Shown: positions 8,888 to 18,981 of the stretch, in pieces
Numbering within the stretch: the first letter of the stretch is position 1
Layout of the letters: every line of letters begins with the position of its first letter
Source of the DNA: Nostoc calcicola FACHB-3891
Lineage (GTDB): Bacteria; Cyanobacteriota; Cyanobacteriia; Cyanobacteriales; Nostocaceae
Assembly: GCF_014697355.1 (NCBI RefSeq)
Contig: NZ_JACJRQ010000001.1
Coordinates: forward strand, 186,001-250,000
Length of the DNA: 64,000 nucleotides
Direction: 5' to 3'
Made by a program: the position numbers and the translations under genes
The notes under the pieces: generated by a model
Databases searched by the model: none
What the model saw: the letters and a program-made list of their open reading frames with translations, nothing else
Told to the model about the DNA's origin: nothing

Positions 8888-9583
8888 CTAAGGTGTAGTC
8901 GTCGGTGTCGGTGTAGCAGTTGGCGTAGCGGTCGGTGTAGCAGTTGGTGTAGCTGTCGGTGTAGCTGTCGGTGTAGCAGTTGGTGTAGCTGTCGGTACAG
9001 TTCTTGGTGTAGCTGTTGGTTTAGCTGTTGGTTTAGTCGTTGGTTTAGCTGTTGGTTTAGTCGTTGGTTTAGCCGTCGGTGTAGGTGATGGCTTAGGAGC
9101 TGGCTGACCCACAAGTGCTTTTGCTTCTTGATCTATTTTTTGCCGGAGTGCTAAATTAGCAATTCCGGTTTCTTGCAATTGATTTTTCTTCTGGTACTCC
9201 TTCACCGCTGCTTCCGTTTGGGGACCATAAAAATGATCGCGGGGAAGCGGAGGATTGGGCTTCACCACAGCATTCAAATTTCCTTGCAGAATTTTAATGA
9301 TGTTAGCAGCAAAATCTTGGGTCTTTGGTCCCGCTATGCCATCCACTGGTTTGAGCTTATAACCCGTCTGAAATTCACGAATTGCTTTTTTAGTTTCTTC
9401 GTCCGTCAATGGTGTACTTGTTACCTTGACGTTATACCCTAAGCCCCGCAACACAGCACGAAATTGCTGTGGTGTATAACTACGTTGAGGAGCTGCAAAA
9501 CCTGTGTCTACAACTACTATGCTAGCAGTTAACAGGCAGGTAGCAGCAAAAGCCGCGCTTGATTTTCCAAACCCACACCACAT
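8888..9583 (-). CDS. Exported peptidoglycan-binding domain protein with Thr/Pro repeat tail
   Basis: 231 residues. A signal peptide (about 1-30, ending near GFAAP) is followed by two PG_binding_1-like repeats (about 37-95, with 'IREFQTGYKLKPVDGIAGPKT', and 100-150, with 'HFYGPQTEAAVKEYQKKN'). The last 75 residues are a Pro/Thr/Ala/Lys repeat (PTAKPTTK then PTATPTAT). A good ribosome site (AAAGGAG, 8 nt before ATG) supports the start. It probably binds peptidoglycan or spans the wall; the tail would be a flexible linker or glycosylation substrate. Confidence 0.85.
   Translation of the reverse strand: MWCGFGKSSAAFAATCLLTASIVVVDTGFAAPQRSYTPQQFRAVLRGLGYNVKVTSTPLTDEETKKAIREFQTGYKLKPVDGIAGPKTQDFAANIIKILQGNLNAVVKPNPPLPRDHFYGPQTEAAVKEYQKKNQLQETGIANLALRQKIDQEAKALVGQPAPKPSPTPTAKPTTKPTAKPTTKPTAKPTATPRTVPTATPTATPTATPTATPTATPTATPTATPTPTTTP
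8891..9085. repeat. In-frame minisatellite coding the Pro-Thr tail
   Basis: Arrays of a 12-bp unit with GTCGGTGTAGCT-type sequence, then a 12/24-bp GTTGGTTTAGC variant. The unit length is a multiple of three, so copy-number change would lengthen or shorten the tail without a frameshift. Confidence 0.85.
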
Positions 9584-9848
9584 AATGAAAACTCCTTTGG
9601 ATTAAATCAGCAGGATTATAGACGTTAACAGCTGCATTTTAAGTTTCTTTAATAACTTTTTTCCCGATTTTTTAATGATTTTTGAATAATTTGTAATTTA
9701 TATTTATCAAATTTAACTAGCCCTACAAAAGCTAATTTGTGTCATCCATCAAAAGAAGTATCTTATATTAGCAAAGATAATTGCTAGTCAATAAATCAGA
9801 GGATCGATCTGGAAAAACAGTATAAAATGTATAATCTAAAACAAAAAA

Positions 9849-11267
9849 ATGAAAAACATAAAAAATTCTCAGCAGCGTAACCTTTGGTTTGAAAGATTTA
9901 TGGCAATGATTGCCACAGTAAATTTAAGTTTAGTTTTGTTTGATTTAAGTTACGTACATTGGCGGGATTTGTACTTGCAAAAACTTCCCCAAATTGTCCA
10001 GATTTATGACCCAATTAAAGGTATTGAACCGCATCGAGACACGAAAAAGTATCTAGAAACCGTAGACGCATTACAAGAACAAGTCAGCCAAACAGGGTTA
10101 CAGTCACCTGAAGTCAAAAACAGGCTAGAGGAAATAACTCGTCTCAGTAACGAGATGATTGACACTAACCCATTTGCGGGGGCGAATAAGAGTGGTACCT
10201 TAGAAAAAATCAAAAATCGGATGCGTAAGCAAATTGGTAAAGATTCAGCGAAAGAGTCCTTTGCCATTTTCTGGAGTCAACCGTATTTAACCCAAAAAGG
10301 CTGGGTTAATGAAATTAATTTTTTTAACCAGAGAATCCGCCCTTTGATTGCCACTAACTACTACCGCGGAATTGGGGAACGTGGCGACTTTATCAATAAT
10401 TTCTGGATTATTGACTCAGGTTTTGTGATTTTATTTGCCATAGAATTGCTTGGGCGTACCTTTGTAATCAGACGCCAACATCCTGGTTTAAGCTGGTTAG
10501 AAGCACTTTTGTGGCGTTGGTACGACCTGTTTTTATTACTGCCATTTTGGCGATGGTTGCGAACAATACCCGTGTTAATTCGCCTCGACCAAGCACACTT
10601 GTTGAATCTGTATTCAGTACGCCGACAAATTAATCAGGGAATCGTTGCCAATTTTGCCGAAGAACTGACGGAAATTGTTGTAGTGAGAGTAATTAACCAG
10701 GTTCAGGGTTCAATTAAGCGAGGTGAGTTAATCCGCTGGCTGTCGCAACAAGAGAATGTGCGCTCCTATATAGATATTAATAATGTGAATGAAATAGAAG
10801 CGATCGCAGCTCTTTTGATAAAAACAATTGTTTACCAAGTGCTACCCGAAATCCAGCCAGCGATCGTTGCCATTTTGCGCCACAATATCGATGCCGTCAT
10901 CCATCAACTTCCCATCTACCGCAACCTCCAGAACCTCCCAGGCATCGGACAAGCCCAAACTCAACTCAGCGACCAACTAGCGACCCAAATCACAACAAAT
11001 CTTTATAAAACTTTAGTTAGTGCTGTTGAAGACCCTGTTGGCGCAAAACTCACCAGTCAACTAGTACAAAGTTTCACCGAGGCCTTGACAGCACAAATCA
11101 AAGAGAAACACTTACTCTCAGAAATTGAGAGTTTACTTTTTGACTTCTTAGAGGAAATCAAACTCAACTACGTCCAGCGTTTGTCCCAAGAAGATATTGA
11201 GCAAATTATTGAGCAAACCAGGCAGCTAAGGACACAAGCATCAGTTCCAGCAATCGTGGAAAGATGA
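9849..11267 (+). CDS. Conserved cyanobacterial membrane protein, function unknown
   Basis: 472 residues, not assignable to a named family by me. Membrane segment near 18-36 (VNLSLVLFDLSYVHW), a soluble helical region to about 175, then a hydrophobic block at about 183-245 (NFWIIDSGFVILFAIELLG... LLLPFWRWLRTIPVLIRL) that looks like two or three membrane helices with an Arg-rich end. The C-terminal half is a long helical region with repeated hydrophobic/charged heptads. The arrangement loosely recalls ion-channel-like proteins, but I see no selectivity filter. It precedes the rimP operon on the same strand, separated by a terminator-like hairpin. Confidence 0.8.
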   Translation: MKNIKNSQQRNLWFERFMAMIATVNLSLVLFDLSYVHWRDLYLQKLPQIVQIYDPIKGIEPHRDTKKYLETVDALQEQVSQTGLQSPEVKNRLEEITRLSNEMIDTNPFAGANKSGTLEKIKNRMRKQIGKDSAKESFAIFWSQPYLTQKGWVNEINFFNQRIRPLIATNYYRGIGERGDFINNFWIIDSGFVILFAIELLGRTFVIRRQHPGLSWLEALLWRWYDLFLLLPFWRWLRTIPVLIRLDQAHLLNLYSVRRQINQGIVANFAEELTEIVVVRVINQVQGSIKRGELIRWLSQQENVRSYIDINNVNEIEAIAALLIKTIVYQVLPEIQPAIVAILRHNIDAVIHQLPIYRNLQNLPGIGQAQTQLSDQLATQITTNLYKTLVSAVEDPVGAKLTSQLVQSFTEALTAQIKEKHLLSEIESLLFDFLEEIKLNYVQRLSQEDIEQIIEQTRQLRTQASVPAIVER

Positions 11268-11426
11268 CGGGACGTTGGGGAGCAAGGAAGCAGAGGGTAG
11301 AATAACTCTTCACTCCCCACTCCCCACTCCCCATGCCTCACTACAAAAGAAATGCGCTAAACTCGAATTAGGGCGAGCCAACATTGGTTCGTCACAAGAC
11401 TTCTTGGAAGATATCCCTATCGCAGG

Positions 11427-11453
11427 AAGTGGGTCGATCGCCCACTTTTTTTA
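11427..11453 (+). terminator. Terminator-like hairpin just before rimP
   Basis: A 7-bp perfect stem (AAGTGGG / CCCACTT) with a TCGATCG loop, followed directly by a run of T. It ends 12 bp before the rimP start codon. It could end transcription from upstream or act as an attenuator in the leader of rimP-nusA-ylxR-infB. Confidence 0.6.
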
Positions 11454-11465
11454 TTGAATTTTCTC

Positions 11466-11927
11466 ATGGCTCATCCCTTAATACCAAAAATTATTGATTT
11501 GGCGACACCAGTGGCAGAAGAACTGGGATTGGAACTGGTTGACGTGGTTTTTCACACTAACCAAAGTCCACCAGTGTTGCGGGTAGATATTCGCAATCCT
11601 CAGCAAGATACTGGATTAAATGATTGTGAAAGGATGAGCCGTGCTTTAGAAACCTCCTTAGATGCTGCGGAAATTTTTCCAGATGCTTATGTCTTGGAAG
11701 TGTCCAGTCCTGGTATTTCGCGGCAATTGGTCACCGACAGGGAGTTTATTTCTTTTAAAGGATTTCCTGTCATTATCTCCACTTCCCCACCTTACGACGG
11801 ACAACAAGAGTGGACTGGTCAGTTGATTCGCCGGGATGAGACAGCAGTTTACTTAAACCAAAAAGGTCGTGTAGTCGAAATTCAGCGATCCCTAATTACT
11901 AGGGTGCAGCTAGACGAGCGCCGATAA
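11466..11927 (+). CDS. rimP: Ribosome maturation factor RimP
   Basis: 153 residues from ATG 11466 ([11 protein letters not shown]), the start conserved in cyanobacteria; the longer frame from 11454 adds only MNFL. N-terminal RimP domain with '[23 protein letters not shown]', the signature '[14 protein letters not shown]' and '[14 protein letters not shown]', then a C-terminal Sm-like beta barrel ([18 protein letters not shown]). It assists 30S subunit maturation. First gene of the rimP-nusA-ylxR-infB cluster. Confidence 0.95.
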   Translation: MAHPLIPKIIDLATPVAEELGLELVDVVFHTNQSPPVLRVDIRNPQQDTGLNDCERMSRALETSLDAAEIFPDAYVLEVSSPGISRQLVTDREFISFKGFPVIISTSPPYDGQQEWTGQLIRRDETAVYLNQKGRVVEIQRSLITRVQLDERR

Positions 11928-11934
11928 ACGAATG

Positions 11935-12115
11935 ACTATGGACTAGGGATTAGGGACTGGGGACCGGGGGAGCAGAGGGGCAGAGGGGCAGAGGGGCAGA
12001 AGGGCAGAGGAATAGAGGAGAAGTTGTAGCAAATCTTTCCCCTTTGCCCCCATCCCCTCTGCCCCTGTGCCTCTTCCCAATGCCCCATGCCCCATGCCCC
12101 ATGTCCCAGTCCCTG
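11935..12115. repeat. Short tandem repeats in the rimP-nusA spacer
   Basis: GGGGCAGA heptamer/octamer copies (about 11966-12010) are followed by CCCCTCTGCCCC and TGCCCCA copies (about 12048-12108). The two arms are partly complementary, so the spacer RNA could fold into a long hairpin between rimP and nusA. Confidence 0.8.
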
Positions 12116-12135
12116 ATTTTTAAAGGAGATTGCTT

Positions 12136-13434
12136 ATGTCAATGGTTACTTTACCTGGATTAAAAGAATTAATTGAAAGTATAAGTCGTGAGCGCAATTT
12201 ACCTCGTCTTGCAGTTCAATCAGCTATTAGAGAAGCACTCCTTAAAGGCTACGAACGTTATCGTCGTGCCCAAAATTTAGAACGCAAACAGTTTGACGAA
12301 GATTATTTTGATAATTTTGAAGTAGAACTGGATATTGAAGGAGAAGGATTTCGCGTTCTTTCCACTAAAATTATTGTTGAAAAAGAAAAACTCAGTAATA
12401 CAGACCATCAAATTTCTCTAGACGAAGTTCAACTAGTAGCTCCCGAAGCCCAGTTAGGGGACTCTGTAGTGTTGGATGTGACACCAGATCAAGGAGAATT
12501 TGGTCGCATGGCAGCCATGCAAACCAAGCAAGTACTAGCGCAAAAACTCCGGGATCAGCAGCGCCAAATGGTGCAAGAAGAATTCCAAGATTTAGAAGGA
12601 ACTGTCCTTCAAGCAAGAGTTTTGCGGTTTGAAAGGCAATCAGTAATTTTGGCAGTTAGCAGTGGCTTTGGCCAGCCAGAAGTGGAAGCCGAATTACCAA
12701 AGCGCGAACAGCTACCCAACGATAACTATCGGGCAAATGCCACTTTCAAGGTATATCTGAAAAAAGTTTCCCAAGGTCAGCAACGGGGACCCCAGCTACT
12801 AGTATCTAGAGCAGATGCAGGTTTGGTAGTTTATCTGTTTGCTAACGAAGTACCAGAAATTGAAGATGAAGTAGTACGGATTGTTGCCGTAGCCAGGGAG
12901 GCAAACCCCCCTTCCCGTTATGTAGGCCCCAGGACTAAAATAGCTGTAGATACTCTAGACCGCGATGTAGACCCAGTTGGCGCATGTATCGGAGCCAGAG
13001 GTTCGCGGATTCAGGTGGTAGTTAATGAATTACGTGGTGAAAAAATAGATGTAATTCGCTGGTCACCAGACCCAGCAACATATATCGCTAATGCCTTGAG
13101 TCCAGCCCGAGTGGATGAAGTCCGCCTCATGGACCCAGAAACCAGGCAAACTCACGTACTAGTGGCTGAAGATCAACTGAGTTTGGCCATTGGCAAAGAA
13201 GGACAAAATGTCCGTTTGGCAGCCCGCCTGACCGGCTGGAAAATTGACATCAAAGACAAAGCTAAATATGACCATGCAGGAGAAGATGCTAAATTTATAG
13301 CTTCCAGAGCCAAATATCAAGCAGAGCAAGAGGAAGACGAAGATGATATTGATTTTGAGGAATTAGAGGCGGAAAATCCAGACGAACTAGAAGAATTAGA
13401 AGATGATACTTTTGATTCTGAGGACGACGAATAA
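12136..13434 (+). CDS. nusA: Transcription termination/antitermination factor NusA
   Basis: 432 residues from ATG 12136, which has GGAG 7 nt upstream; TTG 12130 is rejected. Domain order: N-terminal RNA polymerase-binding domain (about 1-120), S1 domain, KH1 and KH2 including 'DPVGACIGARGSRIQ' and 'LSLAIGKEGQNVRLAARL'. The C-terminus is an acidic tail (EQEEDEDDIDFEELEAEN region) without the acidic repeat domains of gamma-proteobacterial NusA, as usual in cyanobacteria. NusA modulates pausing, termination and antitermination. Confidence 0.95.
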   Translation: MSMVTLPGLKELIESISRERNLPRLAVQSAIREALLKGYERYRRAQNLERKQFDEDYFDNFEVELDIEGEGFRVLSTKIIVEKEKLSNTDHQISLDEVQLVAPEAQLGDSVVLDVTPDQGEFGRMAAMQTKQVLAQKLRDQQRQMVQEEFQDLEGTVLQARVLRFERQSVILAVSSGFGQPEVEAELPKREQLPNDNYRANATFKVYLKKVSQGQQRGPQLLVSRADAGLVVYLFANEVPEIEDEVVRIVAVAREANPPSRYVGPRTKIAVDTLDRDVDPVGACIGARGSRIQVVVNELRGEKIDVIRWSPDPATYIANALSPARVDEVRLMDPETRQTHVLVAEDQLSLAIGKEGQNVRLAARLTGWKIDIKDKAKYDHAGEDAKFIASRAKYQAEQEEDEDDIDFEELEAENPDELEELEDDTFDSEDDE

Positions 13435-13580
13435 TTTATCAATCCTGTGAAGTTTTGTTACTGTTGATTTTAGTCCCAATCTCAAAGATTTTTTGTCAAA
13501 ACGAGTTGGTATAAGTAAAAAATAGTAATAATGAACTTCTTTCTACACCCAAAATGCTGAACTGAGATCGGACAAAACCG

Positions 13581-13850
13581 ATGAAACCAAATTATCGGCG
13601 CTGTATTAGTTGCCGCCAACTAGGTTTAAAAGAAGAGTTTTGGCGGATTGTACGCGTCTTTCCTTCGGGAAAGGTACAATTAGATCGGGGCATGGGGCGT
13701 TCTGCCTATATTTGTCCGCAAGCGAGTTGCTTACAAGCGGCTCAAAAGAAAAATAGACTAGGGCGATCGCTACATGCATCAGTGCCAGAAACACTGTACC
13801 AAAGCTTGTTGCAACGTCTAGCCCCCAGCAATACCCAAAATCAAATTTAG
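13581..13850 (+). CDS. ylxR: YlxR family RNA-binding protein (DUF448)
   Basis: 89 residues. Typical opening 'YRRCISCRQLGLKEEFWRIVR' with the CxxC-R pattern, then 'GRSAYICPQASCLQAAQKKNRLGRSL', which matches the YlxR fold. Members lie between nusA and infB in most bacteria, as here. They are small nucleic-acid-binding proteins; the exact role is still debated. Spacing of 146 bp to nusA is compatible with one transcript. Confidence 0.92.
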   Translation: MKPNYRRCISCRQLGLKEEFWRIVRVFPSGKVQLDRGMGRSAYICPQASCLQAAQKKNRLGRSLHASVPETLYQSLLQRLAPSNTQNQI

Positions 13851-14337
13851 GAAGTTGGAACAACTCAGTGGCGTAATTACAGAGGAATTGTGCCAAAGCC
13901 GAACTAGTCGCGCTTTTTTCACATCTTCTGTCGATCGTTAGGGTTAGTGCCAAAATAGTAAATGGGTGTAGAAAGCATTCGGCTCTTCCATAAAAAGAGG
14001 GGCGGGCAGTACTCCCAGAACAAAATGTAATCGATTGTGTTGTGGAAGACTCAGAATCAGCAAAACAAAAAACTACAAAATGGCAACCTGGTAGCGCTCA
14101 GGCGCAATTCGGCGTCAAAGGTTCCCATAAAAATCTTTTATTCAAAAAATTTTTATGGGCGTCTCTCAACCATCATTCCTGGTGGGGATGCCACTATTAA
14201 ACCGAAACATCTCTCTTTCCTGATTGGAGGCACCGGCAAAATCACCAAGGGCAACCTAAAAACAGTAATCCAAGGATGGAGATGTCGCACTCCCAGGCAG
14301 CCATCCGCTAAAACTGTAAATTAAAGGGGAAGAGTGG
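13851..14337 (+). other. Spacer/leader between ylxR and infB
   Basis: 487 bp. A 95-codon GTG frame (14037-14324) exists, but its composition is not convincing and I do not call it. The spacer contains a perfect 11-bp hairpin (14124-14159) about 180 bp before infB and probably forms the structured leader of the infB message. Confidence 0.5.
14124..14159 (+). promoter_or_regulatory. Perfect 11-bp hairpin in the infB leader
   Basis: CCCATAAAAAT (14124-14134) pairs perfectly with ATTTTTATGGG (14149-14159) across a 14-nt loop. No T-run follows, so it is not a standard terminator. It may be an RNA structure controlling infB. Confidence 0.5.
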
Positions 14338-17300
14338 ATGAACAACGGCAAAGTTAGAATTTATGAATTATCAAAGGAATTGAATTTGGATAACAAAGAG
14401 CTATTAGCAATTTGCGACCAGCTCAACATCGCGGTCAAAAGCCATAGCAGCACGATTTCTGAATCCGAGGCAGAACAGATTCGCGCAGCTGCAGAAAAAC
14501 TCGCAGCTACAAATGTGACGCCCAAAAAGGAACTAGGTACAACCAGCCACAAACCAAATTCCCCATCAAACGGCGGACGAAACCGACCTGCTGCACCCCA
14601 CAAACAGCAAATTTTGGAAATACGCAAACCCAAAATATTGAGAAATACTACTTCCAACGCCTCAGAGGCGTCAGTTGCTACCAATACCCAAGTTGCTTTG
14701 TCTGAAGCTAATCCTCCCTCACCTCCACGGCCTTTCGCTACACCAGTCTCACCTATGAAGCCGACGGCACCAACCAGACCTGTACCCCGGAATCAATCTG
14801 AGACCCCAGAGCAACCTCCTGTCAAAGACTTGGAACAAACGCCTAGTCAAAACCAGCCACAGGAAAAAACAGTTGCCCAAAAGCCAGAAAAAGTAGTTCC
14901 ACCCAGACCGAAACCGGAAAAACCTCAAAAACCGCAATTAGTTGCGCCACCAGCAAGACCTGCGGCGGAAGAACCCCAGGTGTCTGAGCAGCAACCTCCG
15001 GCAGACAAACCGATTCTCAAACGCGAACGTCCACGGACTACAGAGGGCGATCGCGACCAGCAAATTAAGCCAAAAGTTGCTAAGCTGCCAACCGACCAGA
15101 CCTCGCCATCTGCACCACAAAGGCAGCCTCGTCCCACCCTATCACCCGGAAAACCGGAGCAAAGAGGAAATAGGCCATCAGGCCCATCACCAATAGGAGA
15201 CGGGCAACGACCCCGACCCGCACGTCCTGGTGAAGCTGTAGCAGCAGCAATGCCCATTGCTACTCCACCAAGACATCTGTCAGCAACAGCGGCGAAATCT
15301 GAAGTATTAGGTGACGAGCCAATCGCCCCCGATCTTCTGGATTTGAAACGCCCAAGTCCACCCAGGCCAAGCAAAGGCGGCAAAAAGTGGGTGGAAGAAG
15401 AAATCATTGACGAAGTTAAAGAAAAGGCGGGCAAGGCCGGCGTTAAAGGCAAGCGGGTCAAACCAATACTTCTAGATGATGACTTTGAAGAAGACGATTT
15501 GCTGGATGATGACGATCTAGACTCACCAGCCACCGTCCAAGTCAGCCTTTCCATCGCCCGTCCGCCCAAACCAAAAGCAACTCGACCCACACAAGCTCCA
15601 GCGGCAGCCCTGGCTACAGTTCCAACAGCAAGAAGTAAAAAATCTTCTAGTTCCAACCGCGACCAAAACCGTCGCCAAGAAGTTGAAACCAAGCGCGATC
15701 GTCCGGAAAAAGTCGTGGTCACAGGGCCAATGACTGTCCAAGAATTGGCTGACCTACTGGTTGTTGCCGATACAGAGATTGTAAAAATCCTGTTCCTCAA
15801 AGGCATGGCAGTGAGTATCACCCAAAATCTTGATATTCCGACAATTACTCTGGTAGGAAAAGAACTAGAAATAGAAGTTGAAACCGCCGAACCAGAAGCA
15901 GAAGCTCGGAAAGTTACGGAAATGGTCAGTGTCGAAGACCTGGAACATCTCCATCGGCGTCCGCCAGTGGTGACAATTATGGGTCACGTAGACCACGGTA
16001 AAACAACCCTGCTCGACTCGATTCGTAAAACCAAAGTAGCTGCTGGCGAAGCTGGTGGTATTACCCAACACATCGGTGCATACCATGTGGATGTGGTACA
16101 CGAGGACAAACCCCAGCAGATAGTCTTCCTAGATACTCCCGGTCACGAAGCCTTTACAGCAATGCGGGCACGAGGAGCGCGGGTAACAGATATTGCTGTA
16201 TTAGTAGTAGCTGCCGATGATGGCGTTCGTCCCCAAACCATTGAAGCTATTAGCCATGCTCAAGCAGCAGGAGTGCCAATTGTCGTTGCCATCAACAAAA
16301 TTGACAAAGAAGCTGCACAGCCGGACCGGGTGAAACAAGAACTCACCCAGTATGGTCTGACAGCAGAAGAATGGGGCGGTGACACAATCATGGTGCCTGT
16401 GAGTGCCATCAGAGGTGAAAACCTAGATACGCTCCTAGAGATGATTCTCTTGGTAGCAGAAGTAGGAGAACTATCTGCTAACCCAGACCGTTCTGCTAGA
16501 GGAACTGTCATTGAAGCACATCTGGATAAAGCTAAGGGAGCAGTTGCTACCCTGCTGATTCAGAATGGCACCTTGCACGTGGGAGATATGCTGGTAGCCG
16601 GCTCCGCCTTTGGTAAGGTGCGAGCAATGGTGAATGACAGAGGCGCAAGAGTCGAAGCTGCCTCTCCATCCTTTGCGGTTGAGGTGTTGGGCTTAAGTGA
16701 TGTACCAGCAGCAGGCGACGAGTTCGAGGTCTTCCAGAACGAAAAAGAAGCCAGAAGCCTAGCAAGCGATCGCGCCGACAAACAACGCCTATCCCGCTTG
16801 TTGCAAGGACGTGTCACCCTCACAACCCTCTCAGCTCAAGCACAAGAAGGCGAGTTGAAAGAACTCAACTTGATCTTGAAGGGAGACGTGCAAGGTTCTG
16901 TGGAAGCTATTGTGGGAGCGCTCAAGCAAATCCCGCAAAACGAAGTCCAAATTCGGATGTTATTGGCTACTGCTGGGGAAATTACCGAAACAGATATCGA
17001 CTTAGCATCCGCCAGTAACGCTGTAATTATCGGCTTCAACACCACCTTTGCTAGTGGCGCTAGACAAGCCGCCGATGAAGCGGGTGTAGATGTTCGGGAA
17101 TACAACGTCATCTACAAACTCCTGGAAGATATCCAAGATGCCTTGGAAGGTCTTCTCGAACCAGAGTTGGTGGAAGAACCCTTGGGTCAAACCGAAGTCC
17201 GCGCCGTCTTCCCAGTCGGTCGTGGTGCGGTTGCCGGTTGTTACGTTCAATCTGGCAAGCTAGTTCGCAACTGCAAAGTGCGGGTGCGACGTGGCAGTAA

Positions 17301-17478
17301 AGTGATTTATGAAGGCGTGCTTGACTCCCTAAAACGGATGAAAGAAGACGCCCGTGAGGTCAATGCTGGTTATGAATGCGGTGTCGGCATTGATAAATTC
17401 AATGATTGGGCTGAAGGTGATATCATCGAAGCCTATCAGATGGTTACCAAGCGCCGTACTCTCACCTTAACTAGATAG
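14338..17478 (+). CDS. infB: Translation initiation factor IF-2
   Basis: 1046 residues, the long cyanobacterial form. N-terminal IF2_N ([19 protein letters not shown]), a roughly 430-residue Pro/Lys/Arg-rich linker with an acidic island ([16 protein letters not shown]), a second IF2_N-like segment, then the GTPase: G1 GHVDHGKT at 549-556, [12 protein letters not shown], followed by domains II, III and IV (ending [12 protein letters not shown]). It delivers initiator tRNA to the 30S subunit. Last gene of the rimP-nusA-ylxR-infB group. Confidence 0.97.
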   Translation: MNNGKVRIYELSKELNLDNKELLAICDQLNIAVKSHSSTISESEAEQIRAAAEKLAATNVTPKKELGTTSHKPNSPSNGGRNRPAAPHKQQILEIRKPKILRNTTSNASEASVATNTQVALSEANPPSPPRPFATPVSPMKPTAPTRPVPRNQSETPEQPPVKDLEQTPSQNQPQEKTVAQKPEKVVPPRPKPEKPQKPQLVAPPARPAAEEPQVSEQQPPADKPILKRERPRTTEGDRDQQIKPKVAKLPTDQTSPSAPQRQPRPTLSPGKPEQRGNRPSGPSPIGDGQRPRPARPGEAVAAAMPIATPPRHLSATAAKSEVLGDEPIAPDLLDLKRPSPPRPSKGGKKWVEEEIIDEVKEKAGKAGVKGKRVKPILLDDDFEEDDLLDDDDLDSPATVQVSLSIARPPKPKATRPTQAPAAALATVPTARSKKSSSSNRDQNRRQEVETKRDRPEKVVVTGPMTVQELADLLVVADTEIVKILFLKGMAVSITQNLDIPTITLVGKELEIEVETAEPEAEARKVTEMVSVEDLEHLHRRPPVVTIMGHVDHGKTTLLDSIRKTKVAAGEAGGITQHIGAYHVDVVHEDKPQQIVFLDTPGHEAFTAMRARGARVTDIAVLVVAADDGVRPQTIEAISHAQAAGVPIVVAINKIDKEAAQPDRVKQELTQYGLTAEEWGGDTIMVPVSAIRGENLDTLLEMILLVAEVGELSANPDRSARGTVIEAHLDKAKGAVATLLIQNGTLHVGDMLVAGSAFGKVRAMVNDRGARVEAASPSFAVEVLGLSDVPAAGDEFEVFQNEKEARSLASDRADKQRLSRLLQGRVTLTTLSAQAQEGELKELNLILKGDVQGSVEAIVGALKQIPQNEVQIRMLLATAGEITETDIDLASASNAVIIGFNTTFASGARQAADEAGVDVREYNVIYKLLEDIQDALEGLLEPELVEEPLGQTEVRAVFPVGRGAVAGCYVQSGKLVRNCKVRVRRGSKVIYEGVLDSLKRMKEDAREVNAGYECGVGIDKFNDWAEGDIIEAYQMVTKRRTLTLTR

Positions 17479-17498
17479 TGCTGAGGGTAAAATGGTTA

Positions 17499-17566
17499 GA
17501 AGTTAGGAGTTAGCAGTTATGAGTTAAAAGCTCCTAACTCCTAACTCTTAACTTTTAACTAATAAC
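17499..17566. repeat. Inverted short-repeat hairpin after infB
   Basis: AGAAGTTAGGAGTTAGCAGTTATGAGTT-type repeats face AGCTCCTAACTCCTAACTCTTAAC; the arms are complementary with a short loop. It is probably both a dispersed repeat and a transcript-ending hairpin. Confidence 0.6.
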
Positions 17567-17574
17567 TTTAATAT

Positions 17575-18210
17575 ATGGCTTCATTTCGCTCTGAACCAAT
17601 TTTGTGGATTCACGTTGCTGGATTAGCGACGTTGCCTGTTTTTTCAATACTCTGCTTATTGTTCCTGTCCGTAGGCGAGCCGTTTTTGCCCGTCTGGGCG
17701 GAACTATTCTTAGTAGCCGCCGTTGGTGTTGTGCCGTTGCTATGGATGCAGTTGCGTCGCCCTTTTTACATCTTTGGTCTTTTGGGAATAGCTCTAAAGC
17801 CAGAAAATTTGACTGAGCGGCAGCGAAAAATTCTTTGTTTAACTAATACAAAGTTAAATCGTGTCCTAGCCCTAGTGACAGCAGTGTTGTCGGTTTGGGC
17901 ACTGTGGCATATCTATCAAATTGCCCCGTTAGTAGCAAATACAGCTAAGTTTTTACCACAATGGCGCAGCCTCGGTCTAATACTTGCGGCCTTAGCCTTT
18001 TTAGCAAGTAATCTATTTTTACAAATTCCCATTAGTGCTATGCGAGTTTTAGTGACTAATGACACAGAATTTGCTGCCATAGAACCCTTATCTTTAGAAA
18101 AGATTAAACAAGATTTTACAATTTTAGGCGTGCGGGTTAATCAAATGTTACCCCGGTTGCTTGAATCTTTGCTCTCACGAAACAAAGATTCGCACCAGCC
18201 CCCAGAGTAA
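17575..18210 (+). CDS. Low-complexity-tail membrane protein, cyanobacterial
   Basis: 211 residues, matching the cyanobacterial family whose members begin with (S/T)FRSEPxLWIHxAGLA. Four hydrophobic segments are visible (about 12-35, 41-60, 94-115 and 128-150). The family is named for a variable tail, here short (LESLLSRNKDSHQPPE). No function is known. It lies about 100 bp downstream of infB on the same strand; the spacer holds an inverted AGTTAGGAGTTAG/CTAACTCCTAACT repeat that may end the infB transcript. Confidence 0.8.
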   Translation: MASFRSEPILWIHVAGLATLPVFSILCLLFLSVGEPFLPVWAELFLVAAVGVVPLLWMQLRRPFYIFGLLGIALKPENLTERQRKILCLTNTKLNRVLALVTAVLSVWALWHIYQIAPLVANTAKFLPQWRSLGLILAALAFLASNLFLQIPISAMRVLVTNDTEFAAIEPLSLEKIKQDFTILGVRVNQMLPRLLESLLSRNKDSHQPPE

Positions 18211-18333
18211 ATATTATTTTATTTGAAGAGGCTACGAGCAGATGCGGGGACTGAGGGATGAGGGAGATGCAAGGAGAATGACTAATGACCAATGACCAAT
18301 GACTAATGACTAATAACAGAGGAATGAGGAATT

Positions 18334-18531
18334 ATGGCTCAAATTCCAGCTTATAGCGATCGCCACTTTTCTGCTGATAGTGAAATTTGGTATAGTCTCA
18401 AATGTGCGATATCCACTAGTTCTGGTTTTCAACGCTGGCAATTAGAACGGGATGCTCAATTACACGGACTTCGCTTAGAACAGCAGGTACAACGGTATTT
18501 ACGAGAAACTTTAGAGACTTTAGCTTATTAA
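18334..18531 (+). CDS. Small conserved cyanobacterial protein, unknown function
   Basis: 65 residues (MAQIPAYSDRHFSADSEIW...). ATG is preceded by GAGGAATGAGGAATT, giving a plausible ribosome site. The composition (Trp, Arg, Gln rich with a C-terminal helix LEQQVQRYLRETLETLAY) is protein-like, and it resembles small hypothetical proteins of filamentous cyanobacteria. No motif identifies a function. Confidence 0.65.
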   Translation: MAQIPAYSDRHFSADSEIWYSLKCAISTSSGFQRWQLERDAQLHGLRLEQQVQRYLRETLETLAY

Positions 18532-18811
18532 ATACCAACTAAATCTTGTCAGCGACGAAGTTGATGGTTGACGCTCTTGAAGCGATCGCCATCAACTTCG
18601 GCACAAAAGTACAAGATAAGTAGATTGAGGTGCAACGCAATTGCTCGATGAATAATTTCGGGACTGATCTGCGTTAGCGAAGCTTAACAAACAGGACTTA
18701 CACACACTCTACGAATCCTTGGCGTTCTTGGCGTCTTTGCGGTAGCCTTCGGCAAGCCGCAAAGCGTCTAGTGTAAATTAAGCTTTTTGGCAATTTTTGC
18801 GTCAGTCCTGA

Positions 18812-18976
18812 GAGGATGTTTGAAAAGTCGAAAAGTATACTAACAACCCCGCTTCCATTCCTCTCCCCGAAACGGAGAGAGGCTTTGAAACCCCCATTCC
18901 CTCGTAAGGAAGGGGGGCTTGGGGGGTTAGGTTTTTAAGATTTTGATGTTAGCAATGATACTTTTCAAACATCCTC
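18812..18976. mobile_element. MITE-like element A, 3-bp TGA target duplication
   Basis: 165 bp with perfect 17-bp terminal inverted repeats (GAGGATGTTTGAAAAGT and its complement) flanked by TGA on both sides (18809-18811, 18977-18979). A TNA duplication and GAG termini fit the IS5 superfamily (IS1031/ISL2 type). No transposase is encoded; the interior holds a CCCCCATTCCC/GGAAGGGGGG inverted segment. It ends 5 bp from the stop codon of the RHS gene. Confidence 0.85.
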
Positions 18977-18981
18977 TGAGA

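Noticed and set aside
8845-9114. 89-codon Leu/Gln/His/Arg-rich minus frame
   Set aside because: Shadow of the minisatellite in the peptidoglycan-binding gene.
11275-11457. 60-codon frame before rimP
   Set aside because: Built from a spacer repeat and the terminator-like hairpin.
14037-14324. 95-codon frame between ylxR and infB
   Set aside because: GTG start, no ribosome site, composition not protein-like, and it covers the leader hairpin.
14925-15821. 298-codon minus-strand frame
   Set aside because: Shadow of the GC-rich Pro/Lys linker of infB; composition is Ser/Arg/Gly low complexity with no domain.
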